Positions 25,591 to 34,217 of a stretch of 64,000 nucleotides of DNA are shown one piece after another (within the stretch, counting starts at the first letter, position 1; every line of letters starts with the position of its first letter). Location: assembly GCA_963708625.1 (NCBI GenBank), contig CAVPSV010000004.1:992001-1056000 (forward strand), written 5' to 3'. The notes beneath the pieces are model-generated. The model saw only the letters and a list, made by a program, of their open reading frames with translations, did no database searches and had not been told where the DNA came from. A program made the position numbers and the translations under genes. The DNA is from DASXIF01 sp036498145. GTDB lineage: Bacteria; Actinomycetota; Actinomycetes; Mycobacteriales; Jatrophihabitantaceae.

Positions 25591-26886
25591 TCACGATAGC
25601 GGCGGGTCGACGGGCTCGGGTGCGCGCAGCGTGCCTAAAGCCAGTACCGATGACCCCATCCAGAACGCGGCGTAGGCGAAGGCGAGCGCAGGGGATACCA
25701 GCGACCACAACACGCCGGCCACCAGCGTCGACCCAAGATCGCCAATCGACTGCGTGAGACCCAGGACGCCGAAGCCGTTGCCACGGAGCCGTTGGGGCAA
25801 GCCACGCGCCACCACAGTGGACTCGGCAGTCTCTGCCAAGCCGATACCTACCCCAGACACTAGAAAGGCGACAAGCAACACCGTCCACGAGCCTGATCCG
25901 ATGGCGAAGAGAACGTAGCCAAGCACGTACACGGCCGCACCCGCGGCGAAAACAAGTCGCGGCGTAAGCCGGTCAGACATCTGTCCACCCACGAGCGCCG
26001 CCACCGTCGCGGCAGCATTGTGTGCTGCGTACAGGAGAATGGCCAGGCTTGTCGCGGCGGTCAGGTCGCGGCCGGTGCCGTGACCGGAGCTGGTATGCAA
26101 CAGATCCGTGGCGCGCAGGATCAACAGTGTCGACGCCACATTCCCCAGCTCGAAGAGCGCGACCGGGGCCAGCACTCGGGCGATTCCGGCGTTGCGCAAC
26201 TCGTGCAGATTCAGCGCGAACACACGACGCGCGGTCGCGTCGACCAAAGTGCGCCGCGCTTCGCGCGCCGCGAGCGTGATGGCCACCGCGGCGAGAACGC
26301 CCGGCACGATTGCGAGAAAGATCGCGTGCCGGATGCCCAACACCCCAACGAGTCCCGACGCCGCGAGCGGTCCGATGATGGCGCCTGCGTTGTCGCCGGC
26401 CCGCTCCACACCAAACGCCCGCCCATACGCATCGTGGCTGGCCAGATCAGTCAGCAGCATGTCCCGAGCAGGTGAGCGGATGCCACGCGACATCCAGGCC
26501 AACGCGCGTAAGATCGCGACCTGCCACACCGCGGTCGCGAGCCCGATCGCGGAGGTTGCGATTGCGGTTCCGAGGTAGCCGCTGGAAGCGAGTCGGGCCC
26601 GCGTTCGTGCCTCATTGGCGAGCGGACCTCCAGCCAGCTTGCTCAAACCGGTCAGCGCGTCGGAGACGCCGTCGATCGCGCCGAGGGCAGCCGGACCCGC
26701 GTGCAGGGTCGAGGTGAGGAACGTTGGCAGGATGGACGTGACCATCTCGTGACCGGCGTCTGAGAACAAAGACGCACTGCCGACGCCGAGAACGCCCGGA
26801 GTCAGCCAGCGACCGCCAGACTGGGCTGCAGACGGCGGGACGGAGACCTCGTCGGTGCCATCTACGTCCTTATCGCCGTCGGGCAC
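25591..26886 (-). CDS. MFS transporter
   Basis: Major facilitator protein of about 430 residues with twelve predicted helices. The GPLANEARTRARLASSGYLG and MSRGIRSPARDMLLTDL loops are typical of the group that includes YfkF-like exporters. The N-terminal 30-40 residues are charged and cytoplasmic. The GTG at 26886 is my choice of start; the frame stays open to 27015. It lies downstream of the CrcB/DUF190 genes on the same strand, but 130 bp away, so membership in that operon is uncertain. The substrate is unknown. Confidence 0.8.
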   Translation of the reverse strand: MPDGDKDVDGTDEVSVPPSAAQSGGRWLTPGVLGVGSASLFSDAGHEMVTSILPTFLTSTLHAGPAALGAIDGVSDALTGLSKLAGGPLANEARTRARLASSGYLGTAIATSAIGLATAVWQVAILRALAWMSRGIRSPARDMLLTDLASHDAYGRAFGVERAGDNAGAIIGPLAASGLVGVLGIRHAIFLAIVPGVLAAVAITLAAREARRTLVDATARRVFALNLHELRNAGIARVLAPVALFELGNVASTLLILRATDLLHTSSGHGTGRDLTAATSLAILLYAAHNAAATVAALVGGQMSDRLTPRLVFAAGAAVYVLGYVLFAIGSGSWTVLLVAFLVSGVGIGLAETAESTVVARGLPQRLRGNGFGVLGLTQSIGDLGSTLVAGVLWSLVSPALAFAYAAFWMGSSVLALGTLRAPEPVDPPLS

Positions 26887-27015
26887 AGGGCTAGCTCGGA
26901 TATCCGCAGAGGTAGGGACTATTGGCGGGCTCCCCGCATTTTGTCGGCGAGTCCCTCCACTGTACCGAGGACCGTAACAGATCCCGTCGCGCGCCAGGCG
27001 AGCGCTGGGACACAC

Positions 27016-28092
27016 TCAATAGCGATGGCGTGCAAGGCGCAGGCCGCCACGGTCATCGTCGCCGGCACTCGTCCGCATGGCCGGCACCATCTCGCTTGTG
27101 ATCAACCCGTGCTCGCTGGTGAGTTCGTCGATGATCTCGAACGACTTCGCGATCCGTCGGGGATTATCGATGACGATCGTGACCGTGGGGACATGCCTAC
27201 CGAGCTGGAACGTGCGATCACCATGCGGCTCGTGATCGCCATGGAATCCCCAGATGCCACGCAATGTCGTCGATCCGCTCGCCCCCGCGGTACGCAATCG
27301 TCGCGTGATTGCCCGGTGAATCGGCTGGCCGTGATGCATTTGGGACTCCGAGGTGTAGATCATCAGCTTTTGCCACAGCGCCATTCCGTGCTCGTCCGCG
27401 CCCGGCAGCGCGTGTGGCAACTCGCTCAGTACCCCGTCACGCTTGCAGACCCGGACCCGTTCGAGGGTGATGAGCGGCCGTCGGAGTAATGCCCCGAGCT
27501 CTGGTAGAACACGTCCAATTTGTTCTCCCGATCCGACGGCGATCACCATTACCGGCACCTCGGCATTGCGGCCGAAGAACCTGGCGCGTGCGCGTTGGCC
27601 GTGTGCGGTGCCGTCGACGCCGAGCAGCGTGGTGGCACCCGCGATTCCGCGACGGTGCAGCAGTTCGCAGATGGCTATGAACGCGGGCACGCGGTATACG
27701 CGCTCCTGGCGACCGACGTAGACGGTGAGCTTCGTGGCCTCGTGCAGCTCGTCCGGCAACGTAATCGCTCCGAGTTCATCGGTCTGCATGCGCGCACGTT
27801 CCAAGGTGATCAAACCGTTGCCCGAGAGCGATGCCACTTCGTCAACTATCGCTTCGATGCGCTCGCGCGCGTCGACCGCGATGGCGACCGCCGGAAGGTC
27901 TTCAGAGAGGGTCAGCGAGCTGTCTGTACGAAGATGATGCTTGAGTCCGAAGCCTTCCATTCCGCGGAGCAGGACGGACGTCGCCACCTCATTCCGCTCG
28001 TACAGTTCGAGAAGTGCTTCCGCGACGAATCGATGTTCGGCTCGCTTTCGCTCTCCAAAATAGGTCGTGAGCTTTAGGCAGTCGTTGTTCAT
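27016..28092 (-). CDS. Triple DUF190 domain protein
   Basis: A 358-residue protein made of three DUF190 (PII-like fold) repeats. The repeat starts are LKLTTYFGERKRAEHRFVAE, TKLTVYVGRQERVYRVPAFI and QKLMIYTSESQMHHGQPIHR. Each is followed by the signature turn (RGMEGFG, LGVDGTAHG, RGIWGFHG) and by a PAVAIAVD/PVMVIAVG/PTVTIVID strand. DUF190 genes sit beside crcB in many bacteria and are thought to sense a ligand for the channel. The ATG overlaps the crcB stop by 4 bp. Three copies in one chain is unusual; one is the norm. Confidence 0.9.
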   Translation of the reverse strand: MNNDCLKLTTYFGERKRAEHRFVAEALLELYERNEVATSVLLRGMEGFGLKHHLRTDSSLTLSEDLPAVAIAVDARERIEAIVDEVASLSGNGLITLERARMQTDELGAITLPDELHEATKLTVYVGRQERVYRVPAFIAICELLHRRGIAGATTLLGVDGTAHGQRARARFFGRNAEVPVMVIAVGSGEQIGRVLPELGALLRRPLITLERVRVCKRDGVLSELPHALPGADEHGMALWQKLMIYTSESQMHHGQPIHRAITRRLRTAGASGSTTLRGIWGFHGDHEPHGDRTFQLGRHVPTVTIVIDNPRRIAKSFEIIDELTSEHGLITSEMVPAMRTSAGDDDRGGLRLARHRY

Positions 28093-28454
28093 GAGTGCGC
28101 CCCGATCCAACGGCCAAGTGCTGCGGCAGACACACCGAGTACCAAACTGACAATCACGTTCGCGGCCGCCGACGGATGGCGCCGCTCTTCGTCGAGCCGC
28201 TGAGTCTCGAACAGCCACGTCGAAAACGTGGTGTAGGAGCCCACCGCGGCCGTTCCCGCGAGGAGTGCTTGGTCGTCGTTCAACGCCAGGCCGGTCAATA
28301 AGCCAAGGATTAGGGCGCCGCTGACATTGATGACCAGCGTCCCGTACGGAAAATCCCGACCGAGCGCCGTGCCGACTATTCCGTCGAGAACGAACCGGAG
28401 CACGGCCCCGCCTCCCCCGATCAGAACCACACCCGCCCACAGTAGGAAGGTCAT
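28089..28454 (-). CDS. crcB: CrcB-family fluoride channel subunit (second copy)
   Basis: A 121-residue Fluc/CrcB protein with four helices. It has GGGGAVLRFVLDGIVG with the conserved G..R, NVSGALILGLLTG with the channel Asn, and GSYTTFSTWLFE with the TFST motif lining the fluoride pore. Fluc channels are dual-topology dimers, and many actinobacteria encode two genes that probably form a heterodimer. Both start and stop overlap neighbouring genes by 4 bp, giving a compact crcB-crcB-DUF190 operon. Confidence 0.95.
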   Translation of the reverse strand: MTFLLWAGVVLIGGGGAVLRFVLDGIVGTALGRDFPYGTLVINVSGALILGLLTGLALNDDQALLAGTAAVGSYTTFSTWLFETQRLDEERRHPSAAANVIVSLVLGVSAAALGRWIGAHS

Positions 28455-28927
28455 CGCGGCACCCACGTGCGACGCACACCGGCGGTGGCGAGGTGGATGG
28501 CCAGGTAACCGGCTGCCACGCTGGCGGCTGCGTAGCTGATCGCCAGCCCATAGGCATGCGCATCGAGCATCTTCAACAGCTCGACCTGCATCGTCGAGAA
28601 CGTAGACAGTCCGCCGCACAGACCGGTGCCGAGCAGTGGTCGGCGGTAGCTCGACAACGGGAGCCGTTCCTGTAAGCGCGTCACGAAGTAGCCAAGCAGA
28701 AATGCGGCAACGACGTTCACCGCGAAGGTCGGCCACGGCCACGTCGTCGGCGAGTGCGGAAAGGCGTGCGATAGCACCGCCCGCGCCAGCGTCCCGATCG
28801 CGCCGCCTGTGAACACAGCGGCAACTTCTCGAGCGTCAAGTCGGGGTAGCCGTGCGTGCCCAGACCGGGCGGCCTCCATCTGGGGAGACGCACTGGGTAT
28901 CGAACGCTCAGGTGACGCGCTCGTCAC
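28451..28927 (-). CDS. crcB: CrcB-family fluoride channel subunit (first copy)
   Basis: A 158-residue Fluc/CrcB protein. After a 35-residue cytoplasmic leader come FTGGAIGTLARAVLS, FAVNVVAAFLLGYF and TGLCGGLSTFSTMQVELL, the conserved G-x-R, Asn and TFST elements. I chose the GTG at 28927 because AGGAG lies seven bases upstream; the open frame extends further but has no such site. It is divergent from the riboswitch-controlled operon that begins at 29098. Confidence 0.94.
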   Translation of the reverse strand: MTSASPERSIPSASPQMEAARSGHARLPRLDAREVAAVFTGGAIGTLARAVLSHAFPHSPTTWPWPTFAVNVVAAFLLGYFVTRLQERLPLSSYRRPLLGTGLCGGLSTFSTMQVELLKMLDAHAYGLAISYAAASVAAGYLAIHLATAGVRRTWVPR

Positions 28928-29097
28928 GAGTCGACTCCTTCCGCGCAATCGACGAGTGCGATCAGTTGGCATCCGCCGGCGAAGCGACCGGAACCGGCCA
29001 CGTCCATCCTCGGCCGCCATCTGGCCGCCCAAGCCTAGCGAGGCAGCGCGATCATTCGTCCTTGACCACTGTCCTTCGGGATTGGTTGACTAACCAC

Positions 29098-29158
29098 AGG
29101 CGATGGAGCCCGCCCGGACACCCCGTCCGAACCGCCGCAAACGCTGATGGCCCCTGCG
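29098..29158 (+). promoter_or_regulatory. Fluoride riboswitch (crcB motif RNA)
   Basis: The RNA contains GGCGATGG-AGCC-CGCC, an optional hairpin CGGAC-ACCCC-GTCCG, then AACCGCCGC-AAA and CGCTGATGGCCCC. This is the order of the crcB aptamer: stem GGCG/CGCC, a pseudoknot between the GGAGCC loop and the GGCCCC tail (one A-C mismatch), and the invariant GAUGG elements. It closely follows the well-known Thermotoga aptamer as I remember it. TTGACC at 29062 may be its -35. It points toward the hydrogenase-like operon, not toward crcB. Immediately after it, CCTGCGA/TCGCAGG (29153-29175) forms a hairpin with AAGGAG in the loop. Confidence 0.8.
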
Positions 29159-29174
29159 AACGAAGGAGTCGCAG

Positions 29175-29309
29175 GTGTGCCCACAGGTCATCACACGATC
29201 GCGCGAAGCCGCGCCGCCCGGCGGGGAACTGCCCGGCAACTGTCCGGGCCCGGTCACGCCGGCCGGGCCCCAATCATCCCTGAGCGCTACTGCTAGGGCC
29301 GCGAAGTGA
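29175..29309 (+). CDS. Short leader ORF after the fluoride riboswitch
   Basis: A 44-codon frame from a GTG seven bases after AAGGAG (in the loop of the 29153-29175 hairpin) to a TGA that overlaps the next GTG by 4 bp. The peptide (VCPQVITRSREAAPPGGELP..) has no recognised family and includes Pro/Gly-rich stretches. It may be a real small protein or a leader whose translation couples riboswitch output to the operon. An alternative GTG two bases later opens another frame ending at 29296. A GGGCCCGG/CCGGGCCC hairpin (29245-29269) lies inside it. Confidence 0.35.
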   Translation: MCPQVITRSREAAPPGGELPGNCPGPVTPAGPQSSLSATARAAK

Positions 29310-29479
29310 CCGCCCCCCGCGCCTGGGTATCACTGGGCGAGTTGCCCCGGATACGCCTGCGGCCGCCCATAGCCGGATACTTGCCCGCGTTGCTTCGCGG
29401 CCGCCGCGGCACCGCGGCATATCTCGGCAACCTCTGGCGCCCACCCGTGGGTACGGGCTCGAGCGAGAACGAAGCATGA
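29306..29479 (+). CDS. Small basic protein preceding the hydrogenase-like operon
   Basis: A 57-residue frame (VTAPRAWVSLGELPRIRLRP..) whose stop overlaps the ATG of the HyfC-like gene (ATGA). Its middle, LRGRRGTAAYLGNLWRPP, faintly resembles the membrane-contact segment that precedes the clusters of NuoI-type ferredoxins (GL..TLR..FRPP), but there are no cysteines. It could be the shrunken remnant of a NuoI/HyfH-like subunit. The overlaps on both sides suggest it is translated. Confidence 0.45.
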   Translation: MTAPRAWVSLGELPRIRLRPPIAGYLPALLRGRRGTAAYLGNLWRPPVGTGSSENEA

Positions 29480-30438
29480 CCGTCATCGTCCCGGTCGCGG
29501 CGATTCAGGGATTACAAGTGGCGACCGTGGCGATCGGTGCGCCGGGCATTACCGGCTTCATCGCTAGCCTCGAGGCTCGGCTTCAGGGTCGGCGTGGCCC
29601 TCGCATACTGCAGCCCTACTTCGATCTCTGGAAACTGTTCGGCAAGGAAGCGCTCGCACCGATCGGTACCGGGCCATTCTTCCTCGCGGCACCCCTCGTG
29701 TCCTTCGCGTGCTACCTCACCGTGCCTCTGCTCATCCCTGTCCTGACAAGCTATCCACTACCGCTCGCTTATATGGGCGACATCCTGGGCGGCGGCTTCG
29801 TTCTCGCCTTGGCGAGCTTTCTCGTCGCTGTCGCCGCAGCCGAGACCGGTGACCCCTATGCCCAGCTCGGCTCCAGTCGCGCAAAGACTTTCGCGGCCAT
29901 CACCGAGCCCGTCGTACTGCTGGTGGTGTTCACAGTCGCCGTGGTCACGACTACAGACCTACCCTATGCACTTGGCGCCGCCGTGCGCAGCGGGCCGGAT
30001 CAGATAGTGCGCCCGGCCCATCTGCTCGCCTCCGCGGCGTTGTTCATGGTGATTCTCTTCGAGACGGGCCGGATTCCGGTCGAGACCCACACCGGCACGA
30101 CTGAGTTCGGGATGATCGAGGAGGCCCGTCCATTCGAGCACTCGGGGCCGTACTTCGCCTTGTTGAAATGGGGCTCGTCGGCAAAGCAGCTCGTGCTGTT
30201 CGTGATCTTCATCAACGTCTTCGTTGCACCTTGGGGAATGAGCTCGAGTCAAGGCCTCGGCGCCGTCGTACTTGCGATTCTGGCTTTGCTCGGCAAGGCG
30301 TGCGTACTTGGCTGCGTGATTGCCGTCATCGATGACTCGTTCGCCAAGCTGCGCTTGTTCAAGATCACGGAGTTCGTGGCAGCTGCGTTCCTGCTTGCCG
30401 TCCTAGCCGTGTTCACGCTCTATCTCGGAGGCGGCTGA
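29476..30438 (+). CDS. Hydrogenase-4/Ehr membrane subunit C (NuoH-like)
   Basis: A 320-residue HyfC/HycD/NuoH-family protein with about eight helices. Family blocks are SLEARLQGRRGPRILQPYFD near residue 30 (the counterpart of the NuoH GRRGPR..QP.D loop), GDPYAQLGSSRAKTFA, and IPVETHTGTTEFGMIEEARP with the acidic E-E-A-R-P signature near residue 210. In hydrogenases this subunit links the membrane pumps to the catalytic arm. It is the first large gene of the operon downstream of the fluoride riboswitch. Confidence 0.92.
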   Translation: MTVIVPVAAIQGLQVATVAIGAPGITGFIASLEARLQGRRGPRILQPYFDLWKLFGKEALAPIGTGPFFLAAPLVSFACYLTVPLLIPVLTSYPLPLAYMGDILGGGFVLALASFLVAVAAAETGDPYAQLGSSRAKTFAAITEPVVLLVVFTVAVVTTTDLPYALGAAVRSGPDQIVRPAHLLASAALFMVILFETGRIPVETHTGTTEFGMIEEARPFEHSGPYFALLKWGSSAKQLVLFVIFINVFVAPWGMSSSQGLGAVVLAILALLGKACVLGCVIAVIDDSFAKLRLFKITEFVAAAFLLAVLAVFTLYLGGG

Positions 30439-30439
30439 T

Positions 30440-31126
30440 ATGTCTATCGCGGCTGTCTCCACCAACAGTGCACCGTCCGTCTTCGATGGCACTGCGAACA
30501 CCGTCGCCGTCGTCGTCCTCTTGCTCGAATTCCTCATGCTTCGTGCCGCGCTCTTGCGCGCTCAGGTTCGCCTGTACGCTGCGCAATCGCTCACCGTCAG
30601 TGCCCTTGCCGTGGTCGTCGCAGCAGGGCGGCATGTCCCGGAGCTCTACGTCCTCGCGGCGGTGTCATTGGCGCTTAAGGTCGTGATCGTCCCTGCCGTG
30701 ATCTTGCGGCTCATGCGCAACGCGGACGAAGAAATTGCCGGTAGCGGCGCGCTTGGGGTGGCCAGCGAGATCATTATCTCGATCGTCGTCGCCGGCTTCG
30801 GCTTCTTCGTCGTCGGCGCGCTGGACATTCACTCGGCGGTGCTCCCTGCGGCGGCGTTGAGCCTGTCGGTTGCGGTCGTTCTCGTCGCGTTCATGCTCAT
30901 GATCGTCAGGCGTGACGTGGTGAGTCAGGCCATCGGTTTCTTCTCGCTCGAAAACGGGGTGTCGCTCGCGAGTCTTGTGGTCGCAGCCGGCATGCCGTTG
31001 ATCCTCGAGGTCGCGTTCCTGTTCGATCTACTCGTGGCAGTCGTGGTTTTCGGTGTCCTGATGCGGCTGCACCACGGCCGCACCCAGTCGTTGTCGACCG
31101 CAACGCTCACAAGGCTGCGGGGCTGA
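30440..31126 (+). CDS. Hydrogenase-4/Ehr membrane subunit E (HyfE-like)
   Basis: A 228-residue, seven-helix protein of the HyfE family, whose C-terminal part resembles NuoK/MnhC. Segments include VRLYAAQSLTVSALAVVVAA and MIVRRDVVSQAIGFFSLENG near residue 155, which matches the NuoK-like QAIGFLSLENG block, and a C-terminal LFDLLVAVVVFGVLMRLHHG. It lies one base after hyfC-like and two bases before hyfF-like, so it is a core member of the complex. Confidence 0.9.
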   Translation: MSIAAVSTNSAPSVFDGTANTVAVVVLLLEFLMLRAALLRAQVRLYAAQSLTVSALAVVVAAGRHVPELYVLAAVSLALKVVIVPAVILRLMRNADEEIAGSGALGVASEIIISIVVAGFGFFVVGALDIHSAVLPAAALSLSVAVVLVAFMLMIVRRDVVSQAIGFFSLENGVSLASLVVAAGMPLILEVAFLFDLLVAVVVFGVLMRLHHGRTQSLSTATLTRLRG

Positions 31127-31128
31127 CC

Positions 31129-32697
31129 ATGGGCGCAGTGCTCGTTCTGCTGGTCATCGTGCCGCTCGCAGCCACGCTCGCCGCGATCGTGCTGCCCTAC
31201 CGCGTTGCCGGAATCGCGACGGTGATCGCAGGATTGGCAAGCTTCGCAATGGTCTTGGCCCTGGTTGGAACTGCGGCGGGCAGGACCGTCAACGTCGGCT
31301 TCCTTCGGGTCGACGCCCTTTCTGTCGTCTTTCTGCTTGCGACATCATTCCTCTATGCAGCAACGGGGGTATATACGATCGGCTACCTCAGGGACGAGGA
31401 GCGGGTAGCCCTGAACGAGGGCGGGGGCGCGGCCACCGAATTCGCGCGCTATACCCGACGGCTGTTCATCGGATTGAACGCGTTCGCTTGGTCGATGTTG
31501 TGTGCTCCCGCGGTCAATGGTCTCGCGTTGCTATGGATCGCCGTCGAGATCACCACGGTCGTGTCGGCGTTGCTGGTAGCTATCGACGACACAGAGGGCG
31601 CGACGGAGGCTGCTTGGAAGTATGTGCTGCTCGCGTCATCCGGGTTGGGGGTTGGTCTGCTGGCGACGATCGTCATGTACTACGCGGGGTCCCGGACGCT
31701 AGGCGACTCGTACGATCTGGCGTTCGGTCCGCTGCTGCAGCACGCAACGGCGCTGCCGGCGACGCCCGTTCGGCTCGCGTTCGTTCTCGCCGTGGTTGGG
31801 TATGGAACGAAGGTCGGACTCTTCCCCGTACACACGTGGCTGCCCGATGCGCACGCCGAAGCCCCGACGCCGATATCGACACTCTTGTCCGGAGCACTGC
31901 TGGCAACGAGCTTCTACGCCATCCTGCGCTTCTTCCAGGTTGCTCGCGTTACCGTCGGCCCGCATTTTCCGCAGACCGTACTCCTCGTATTCGGCGGGCT
32001 ATCGCTATTGATCGCCGCGCTCTACGTCCTCGATCAGTCGGACGTGAAGAGGTTGCTGGCATACTCCAGCGTCGAGCACATGGGGATCCTCGCCCTTGGT
32101 GTCGGCTTCGGCGCTCCGATAGCGGCTAGCGGAGTCCTGCTACATGTGCTTGCGCACGCGGCCGCGAAAGGCAACGCCTTCATGGGCGCCGGCGTGCTTG
32201 TACGCAAGTTCGGCACCAAGGAGCTGGCACGCATCCGAGGCGCGGTGGACGCGTTGCCATGGAGCGCCCCATTGTTCCTGATATCGATTTTTGCACTGTC
32301 GGCGATGCCGCCAACCGGCATCTTCCGCAGCGAGTTCGAGATCGTCGCGGGCGGCTTCGAGTCGACGAAGTATTTCTGGAGCGCGTCACTGATCGTGCTC
32401 GTGACACTGGCGTTCCTGGGGTTGACGATCGCGACCACGCGGATGCTGTTCCAACCCTCAGCGACACTCGTTCATGAGCCGCACGTGCTCGTCAGAGCCG
32501 GCGGCGCGGATCGGCAGAAACACGCCGCCGGGGCTGCTGGGGCCGAGATACATCCCGCGCGCGGTGAGCCGAGCGTATGGATGGTGTTGCCTGTCTGCGT
32601 CGGGGTACTCGCATTGCTGCTACTGGGTCTGCATCCGCCAACTGACCTGGTACACCTGCTCAGCCGGGGCGCAGCCGAACTCACTGCAGGCCCATGA
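31129..32697 (+). CDS. Hydrogenase-4/Ehr antiporter-like subunit F (NuoN/NuoM-like)
   Basis: A 522-residue proton-antiporter-family protein with about fourteen helices. Diagnostic are WIAVEITTVVSALLVA (conserved Glu in helix 5), GYGTKVGLFPVHTWLPDAHA near residue 225 (conserved Lys and the LPDAHAEAP loop), and DVKRLLAYSSVEHMGILALG near residue 305. These residues form the ion path, so pumping competence looks preserved. A soluble loop of about 45 residues (VHEPHVLVRAGGADRQKHAA) interrupts the last helices. Confidence 0.93.
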   Translation: MGAVLVLLVIVPLAATLAAIVLPYRVAGIATVIAGLASFAMVLALVGTAAGRTVNVGFLRVDALSVVFLLATSFLYAATGVYTIGYLRDEERVALNEGGGAATEFARYTRRLFIGLNAFAWSMLCAPAVNGLALLWIAVEITTVVSALLVAIDDTEGATEAAWKYVLLASSGLGVGLLATIVMYYAGSRTLGDSYDLAFGPLLQHATALPATPVRLAFVLAVVGYGTKVGLFPVHTWLPDAHAEAPTPISTLLSGALLATSFYAILRFFQVARVTVGPHFPQTVLLVFGGLSLLIAALYVLDQSDVKRLLAYSSVEHMGILALGVGFGAPIAASGVLLHVLAHAAAKGNAFMGAGVLVRKFGTKELARIRGAVDALPWSAPLFLISIFALSAMPPTGIFRSEFEIVAGGFESTKYFWSASLIVLVTLAFLGLTIATTRMLFQPSATLVHEPHVLVRAGGADRQKHAAGAAGAEIHPARGEPSVWMVLPVCVGVLALLLLGLHPPTDLVHLLSRGAAELTAGP

Positions 32698-34202
32698 TGG
32701 CGCTGCCAGAGTCGTTCCAAACGGGAAATCAGCTTCTCCCGTTGGACGAGTGGCGCGCCGAGATATTGTCGCGGCTGCGCAGCGGGGCTCGGTTCTGCGG
32801 TCTGTACGGCAGCGACCGCAACACGGCTACCGAGCTAATCGCACTCGTGACCACTCGCAGGGGCGTCGATAGCGTCCGCACGCTGATCTCGCCTCGGCCG
32901 GACGGCTCGCTCCACTACGCGGCCCTATCACCCGATGTGCCCGCCGCCTTTTGGTACGAGCGTGCGCTACATGATCTGTCGGGCGTCGTCCCCGACGGTC
33001 ATCGACGGCTTGATCCGCTTCTGTTGCCGATTCCTACCGGTGAGGAACACCCCCGCCCCGGGCGTCCGCTCCGCGCCGCCACGGTGTCGGCCGAGGATGC
33101 GAGCGGCCCTGTCGATGTGGGCGGACGAATCTTCACGCTGCCACTCGGCCCGGTTCGTTCCGGCGTTACCGAATCTCTCGAGCTGTTGATCGAAACACCT
33201 GGGGAAGACATCCCGCATCTGAACATTCGCCCGCACTACAAGCACCGCGGCATCGCGAAGCGCTTCGAGGGAATTTCGGTGGAGTGCGGCGTCCTCGTTG
33301 CTGAGCGTGTTGAGGGCATCAGCTCGATCGCACATGCCTTGGCCTATTGCCACGCGGTGGAGACGATCGCCCAGGTGCAGGTGCCGCAACGCGCGGCACT
33401 GCTCAGAGTCGTGCACGCCGAGCTCGAACGCATCGCGAACCACCTCGACGTCACGATGCGGCTGTGCGACGCGGCTGGCTTAGCGGTTGCCACGTCGCGG
33501 TTCGGCTGGCACAAAGAGTCGGTCCTGCGGCTGGTTTCGCGGATGTGCAGGAGTCGATTCGGCCGCGGTGTCGTCGTGCCTGGCGGTATCAGCGCAATGC
33601 CGCTGCTCGACGGTGTTGATATCTCAGCAACGGTGTCGTCAATTCGCGCGCTCGTCCACTCGGACATTCAGGCGCTTGAGAGTTCCGCGTCGTTCCTTGA
33701 CCGATTGCGTGCCACCGGACCGCTCGAGCACGCGCGCGCCCACGAGCACGGCGCACTCGGTCCGATCGGTCGTGCATCCGGTTTCGATGACGACGACCGC
33801 CGACTCCGACCTTATGACGCGTACTCAGAGCTTCCGCCCGTGAGCCCATCGCGTTTCGAATCCGGCGACGCGATGGCCAGGGCGAGGGTTCGATGGCACG
33901 AAATCGCGACGTCGTCCGAGCTCGTACTCGCCGCAGTCGATCTGATTCCAGACACGGACCGGATGCTTCGGGTACCTATCGAACTGTCGGACGGTTTTGC
34001 AGTCGGATGGTCCGAGGCCGCTCAGGGTGAGGCGCTCTATGGCCTGGAAGTCGTGGGTGGCGTGATCCGCCGCTGCTTCGCCCGATCGGCATCGCTACAC
34101 AACATGGTCCTCTTCCACGATGTCTTCGCCGGCGATATCTTCACGGATCTTCCGTTCATCGAAGCCAGCTTCGGGCTCTCCTACGCGGGGGTGTCGATGT
34201 GA
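32694..34202 (+). CDS. Hydrogenase-like large subunit without NiFe ligands (HyfG/NuoCD-like)
   Basis: A 502-residue fusion of a NuoC-like domain (about 1-150) and a NuoD/hydrogenase large-subunit domain. Homology is clear at LNIRPHYKHRGIAKRFEG, HAELERIANHLDV and VVPGGI. Active [NiFe] enzymes of this group have RVCGIC near the N-terminus and DPCxxC at the end. Here the first reads RVEGIS (about residues 204-209) and the last DLPFIEASFGLSYAG, so all four metal-binding cysteines are missing. This places it with Ehr-type (hydrogenase-related) proteins and rules out H2 chemistry at this site. It overlaps the F subunit by 4 bp. Confidence 0.92.
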   Translation: MMALPESFQTGNQLLPLDEWRAEILSRLRSGARFCGLYGSDRNTATELIALVTTRRGVDSVRTLISPRPDGSLHYAALSPDVPAAFWYERALHDLSGVVPDGHRRLDPLLLPIPTGEEHPRPGRPLRAATVSAEDASGPVDVGGRIFTLPLGPVRSGVTESLELLIETPGEDIPHLNIRPHYKHRGIAKRFEGISVECGVLVAERVEGISSIAHALAYCHAVETIAQVQVPQRAALLRVVHAELERIANHLDVTMRLCDAAGLAVATSRFGWHKESVLRLVSRMCRSRFGRGVVVPGGISAMPLLDGVDISATVSSIRALVHSDIQALESSASFLDRLRATGPLEHARAHEHGALGPIGRASGFDDDDRRLRPYDAYSELPPVSPSRFESGDAMARARVRWHEIATSSELVLAAVDLIPDTDRMLRVPIELSDGFAVGWSEAAQGEALYGLEVVGGVIRRCFARSASLHNMVLFHDVFAGDIFTDLPFIEASFGLSYAGVSM

Positions 34203-34217
34203 TCGGGGTGGACTGAG

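Noticed and set aside
29245..29269. GGGCCCGG/CCGGGCCC hairpin as an intrinsic terminator of the riboswitch.
   Set aside because: There is no U-tract after it and it lies inside a plausible leader ORF. It remains possible, but I would not call it a terminator from sequence alone.
32694..34202. Functional group 4 [NiFe] hydrogenase or formate hydrogenlyase.
   Set aside because: All four metal-binding cysteines are missing, and no maturation genes (hyp) or formate dehydrogenase are present.
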